Shown here: positions 6,637 to 8,900 of the stretch, piece by piece
Position numbering within the stretch: position 1 is the stretch's first letter
How the letters are laid out: each line of letters opens with the position of its first letter
Source: an uncultured Lachnospiraceae bacterium
GTDB taxonomy: Bacteria; Bacillota; Clostridia; Lachnospirales; Lachnospiraceae
Direction: 5' to 3'
NCBI GenBank assembly: GCA_910578885.1
Contig: CAJTSH010000073.1
Span: forward strand, 1 to 8,900
DNA: 8,900 bases
Notes under the pieces: generated by a model
Database searches by the model: none
What the model was told of the DNA's origin: nothing
What the model saw: only the letters and a program-made list of their open reading frames with translations
Position numbers and translations under genes: made by a program

Positions 6637-7249
6637 TCAAGAAAGCCTTAAAAAGGATCTGATAGAATTATCTCCAAAAGAATTTTTTATTAAACACATT
6701 GTAAAATCTCATAATTGGTATTTTGTGGATTACTTGCATACTCCTTCCGATGAGGTTTTAGACAAACTTGATAGGTTTTATGAAATAGTTTCTTCTCAGC
6801 TCCAAATTAGTTTTCATAGCCTTCAAATGGTCGGAAGCGCAAAAACAGGGTACAGTCTTTCACCAGACAAACTACTTCACCCATTTCATGAAGAAACGCC
6901 AGAAAGCAAATCCTCTGACATCGACATTGCAATTGTTTCAGAGAAATGGTATCGGTTATTATGGGATGAATTGCGAAATATTAAACGAAATCAATATGTT
7001 CGACCCTACCAAAGAATTACCAGTTCTATTTTCAGAGGATTTATTAACGAAAAAGATATTTTAGAACTTGACCCAATTAGAGAAAAATGGTTTTCCAATA
7101 TTTCGCCCATCAACATAAAGCTGCAAGATGAACTACAGATTGTACACCCTATTACATATAGAATCTACCGTTCCTGGGAAGACTTAGAGGAATATCAAAT
7201 TGGTGGAATTAGTCTTGCAAAACAAAGAATGGAGGAAAGTAATGTTTAA
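6629..7249 (+). CDS. Nucleotidyltransferase-fold protein of the methyltransferase/DUF262 module
   Basis: A 206-residue protein with the two signatures of polymerase-beta-type nucleotidyltransferases: MVGSAKTGYSLS (67-78, the Gly-Ser loop) and SSDIDIAIVS (95-104) with metal-binding Asp97 and Asp99. The gap between them, about 26 residues, is longer than in minimal MNT enzymes because of an inserted loop (PDKLLHPFHEETPESK). A third carboxylate is not clear: the candidate strand reads PINIKL (160-165). Possible roles, all inference: nucleotidylation of a protein or tRNA, synthesis of a nucleotide signal, or a catalytically weak binding protein. The N-terminal 60 residues are helical. The start at 6629 has AGGAG at 6618-6622. 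8-bp overlaps on both sides tie it to the methyltransferase and DUF262 genes as one translational unit. Confidence 0.72.
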   Translation: MINQESLKKDLIELSPKEFFIKHIVKSHNWYFVDYLHTPSDEVLDKLDRFYEIVSSQLQISFHSLQMVGSAKTGYSLSPDKLLHPFHEETPESKSSDIDIAIVSEKWYRLLWDELRNIKRNQYVRPYQRITSSIFRGFINEKDILELDPIREKWFSNISPINIKLQDELQIVHPITYRIYRSWEDLEEYQIGGISLAKQRMEESNV

Positions 7250-8408
7250 TTTTTCAAGCAATCACAAAACCATTAATGAAATCCATAAAATGTATGGAAA
7301 TGGAACTTTGATTATAGACAATACTTATCAACGCAGATCTGTATGGAGCGAGAAAGATAAGATTAGACTGATTGAAACTATTTTACTTAATTTAATAATT
7401 CCAGAATTGTTTTTTTGGCCCGCTGAAACTGACCCTGAAACAGGAGAGTCTATTATACACATTGTTGATGGCCAACAACGTATCAAAGCTATAACCAGCT
7501 TCATATCAAATGAATTCAAACTCAAAAAACAATATTTAATGGAAGATGAAACAAAAGAATCCTATGGAAATATGTTTTTCAAAAATCTTCCCGCCGAGAC
7601 CCGCCAAGCTTTTTGGAATTATAAATTAATGATTATAGAAATTGACAGAAAGGCAACACGTGAAAATATTGTTAATATGTTCCGAAGGCTGAATTTAACA
7701 GATTATAACCTTAATGACCAGGAAAAACGCAATAGTATTTCTGGCGATTTTGCAGCATTAACGAGGGAATTATCTGAACTTCCATTTTGGGAAAAATACA
7801 AACTATTCAATAATACAGATATTAAACGTATGAAAGATGTTGAATTTTGCGGAAGCTTAGTCCTTTTGTATCGTCAAGGAATCATTGACCAAACTGACCA
7901 ACGTGCTTTAAACCAAGCATATGAGGATTTGCAAAATAATTATATTGATGCTGAAAATGACAAATGTGCCATTATTTCTGCTATAGATTTAATTAAAAAC
8001 TTTTTTGTTTCAGATGAGATATTAAAATTCTTGAAAAGAAAAGCACAATTGTATTCTTTATTTTCAGTAGTGTTTTTTATGCAACGTGAAAAAATAGATA
8101 TAACTGACTCTACTAAAAATCAACTTGCTGAATTTGTTAAATTATATTCTATTTTCGATAATAATATGGATTTGTCTTTAAATGTGTCTAATGACGAAAA
8201 AAAAATTTTTGATTGGTTGAAAAAATACAAATTGGCATCTTCAGAAGGATTAAACAAACATACAAACAGAATGATAAGGTATAATGTATTGAAAGATTTT
8301 CTTTTTTCCAATGCCCCCGAAACAGAGAATATTCAAACTTCTCTGTATAATAAAATGTCAGCATTATCCAGTTCTTCTACTAATGCGGAACCTGACATCG
8401 ATGAATAA
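7242..8408 (+). CDS. DUF262 (ParB/GmrS-N-like) protein, last gene of the defence cassette
   Basis: A 388-residue protein whose first half is a DUF262 domain, found in GmrSD, SspE and other modification-linked defence proteins, where it binds and often hydrolyses nucleotides. Signs: YQRRSVWSEKDKIRLIETIL (residues 29-48), the ParB-like HIVDGQQRIKAI (73-84), and FRRLNLTDYNLNDQEKRN (147-164). No HNH (DUF1524) motif follows; the rest is helical and ends in a Ser-rich acidic tail (SALSSSSTNAEPDIDE). A nuclease function is therefore not visible. The start at 7242 has GGAGG at 7231-7235; the open frame upstream has no ribosome site. It overlaps the nucleotidyltransferase by 8 bp (ATGTTTAA). Probably the sensor or effector of the module, reading methylation set by the second methyltransferase. 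Confidence 0.85.
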   Translation: MFNFSSNHKTINEIHKMYGNGTLIIDNTYQRRSVWSEKDKIRLIETILLNLIIPELFFWPAETDPETGESIIHIVDGQQRIKAITSFISNEFKLKKQYLMEDETKESYGNMFFKNLPAETRQAFWNYKLMIIEIDRKATRENIVNMFRRLNLTDYNLNDQEKRNSISGDFAALTRELSELPFWEKYKLFNNTDIKRMKDVEFCGSLVLLYRQGIIDQTDQRALNQAYEDLQNNYIDAENDKCAIISAIDLIKNFFVSDEILKFLKRKAQLYSLFSVVFFMQREKIDITDSTKNQLAEFVKLYSIFDNNMDLSLNVSNDEKKIFDWLKKYKLASSEGLNKHTNRMIRYNVLKDFLFSNAPETENIQTSLYNKMSALSSSSTNAEPDIDE

Positions 8409-8468
8409 AAGCGTTTTTATCGTATCTTTAATATTCAAATATTTTTGTTTTATATTGTTGCATATATT

Positions 8469-8487
8469 TAAACACCACCTAAACACC
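8469..8487. repeat. Direct repeat TAAACACC x2, 11-nt period
   Basis: TAAACACC at 8469-8476 recurs at 8480-8487, spaced by ACC. It lies at the cassette edge next to the hairpin at 8487-8535 and overlaps the stop codon of the broken recombinase frame. It could be a recombinase binding site or a chance repeat. Confidence 0.35.
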
Positions 8488-8535
8488 AAACAGTTCCGAG
8501 GAACGCCCATTTTACCGCATTCTTCGGGACTTTTG
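8487..8535. terminator. Long imperfect hairpin at the cassette edge, possible terminator or element end
   Basis: AGTTCCGAGGAACGC (8492-8506) pairs with GCATTCTTCGGGACT (8517-8531) over 15 positions: on the plus strand 12 Watson-Crick pairs, two G-T pairs and one mismatch, with a 10-nt loop. The base extends by CAAA (8487-8490) against TTTG (8532-8535), with C8491 bulged. On the plus strand the stem runs into TTTTGCC, so it could end transcription of the defence cassette, whose last stop is at 8408. Its position where recombinase homology stops makes an element terminus the alternative. Confidence 0.5.
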
Positions 8536-8900
8536 CCGTATAGAAGTCTTTCTTCTCGAAGTAGCACTCCACCCTGTTCTCCTTCAGCTTCCGGATGGTC
8601 GTGAGGCTGTCCACCGTGTTCCTTGCGAAGCGGGAGACGCTCTTGGTGATGATGAGGTCGATGGCGCCGGAAAGCGCGTCCTCCACCATTTTGTTGAAGC
8701 CGTCGCGCTTTTTCGTGTTACAGCCGGTTATGCCTTCGTCCGCATATACAGATACGAATTCCCAATCCTCGCGCCCGTTGATGTAGTTCGTGTAATAGTC
8801 CACCTGCGCCTCGTAGCTGCTCTGCTGCTCCTCATGGTCGGTAGAAACACGGGCATAAGCCGCAACCCTGCGCTTTTTGTAGCTGCCTATCGGCGCCGCC

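Larger units (their letters stand above)
8468..8900 (-). pseudogene. Truncated large serine recombinase, N-terminal catalytic domain
   Basis: The minus-strand frame enters from the right edge and stops at TAA (complement of 8468-8470); 143 residues are visible. It is a resolvase-type catalytic domain: RRVAAYARVSTDHEEQQSSY with the catalytic Ser of ARVS, YADEGITGCNTKKRDGFNKM, IDLIITKSVSRFARNTVDSL and KENRVECYFEK, all typical of clostridial large serine recombinases. Family members normally continue with ENIWT-type sequence and several hundred more residues (recombinase domain, zinc ribbon, coiled coil). Here, from about 8551, the frame turns into unrelated residues (KDFYTAKVPKNAVKWAFLG) and ends. 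The other two minus frames do not restore the family sequence, so this is a junction and not a frameshift. It is probably inactive unless the remainder was moved. The upstream start lies outside the window. Confidence 0.8.

Noticed and set aside
1..8900. CRISPR array, tRNA or rRNA genes, insertion sequence with terminal repeats and transposase.
   Set aside because: No regularly spaced repeats, cloverleaf-like stretch, rRNA sequence or transposase frame was seen.

Overview
The window reads as a piece of a mobile genetic element from a Gram-positive, probably clostridial (Lachnospiraceae-like) bacterium. This is inferred from strong AGGAGG-type ribosome binding sites before almost every gene, GTG and TTG starts backed by such sites, and the families present (SymE-like toxin, 'virulence-related' mobile-element protein, clostridial-type large serine recombinase, Firmicutes-type Vsr). 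No rRNA, tRNA or CRISPR array is visible.

Layout. (1) Positions 1-2645 are GC-rich element backbone: the 3' end of an unknown gene, a coupled 100-residue unknown gene, an HK97-fold major capsid protein with no other capsid or tail gene in view, a convergent-gene hairpin, a minus-strand 'virulence-related' protein, and a plus-strand SymE-family protein. The last two diverge from a 186-bp intergenic region holding a mirror-symmetric pair of promoter-like arms. A clear intrinsic terminator follows the SymE gene. (2) Positions about 2710-8460 are distinctly more AT-rich and hold a seven-gene, same-strand defence cassette: Vsr-type mismatch endonuclease, small XRE/HTH regulator, m5C DNA methyltransferase, EcoO109I/PmeII-like restriction endonuclease, a second unrelated m5C methyltransferase, a nucleotidyltransferase-fold protein, and a DUF262 (ParB/GmrS-N-like) protein. 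(3) Positions 8468-8900 return to GC-rich sequence: the N-terminal catalytic domain of a large serine recombinase on the minus strand, broken after about 115 visible residues, with a long imperfect hairpin at the break.

How the genes may work together. Vsr, the HTH protein, the first methyltransferase and the endonuclease form a conventional type II restriction-modification unit: modification, restriction, possible control, and repair of the T:G mismatches caused by deamination of 5-methylcytosine. The second methyltransferase, nucleotidyltransferase and DUF262 gene overlap by 8 bp at each junction, have even lower GC, and include no recognisable restriction nuclease. I infer that they form a separate modification-linked defence module in which the nucleotidyltransferase/DUF262 pair replaces a classical restriction enzyme. 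This is the best candidate here for an undescribed system. The GC break at both edges and the broken recombinase suggest that the cassette was inserted as cargo into the element.
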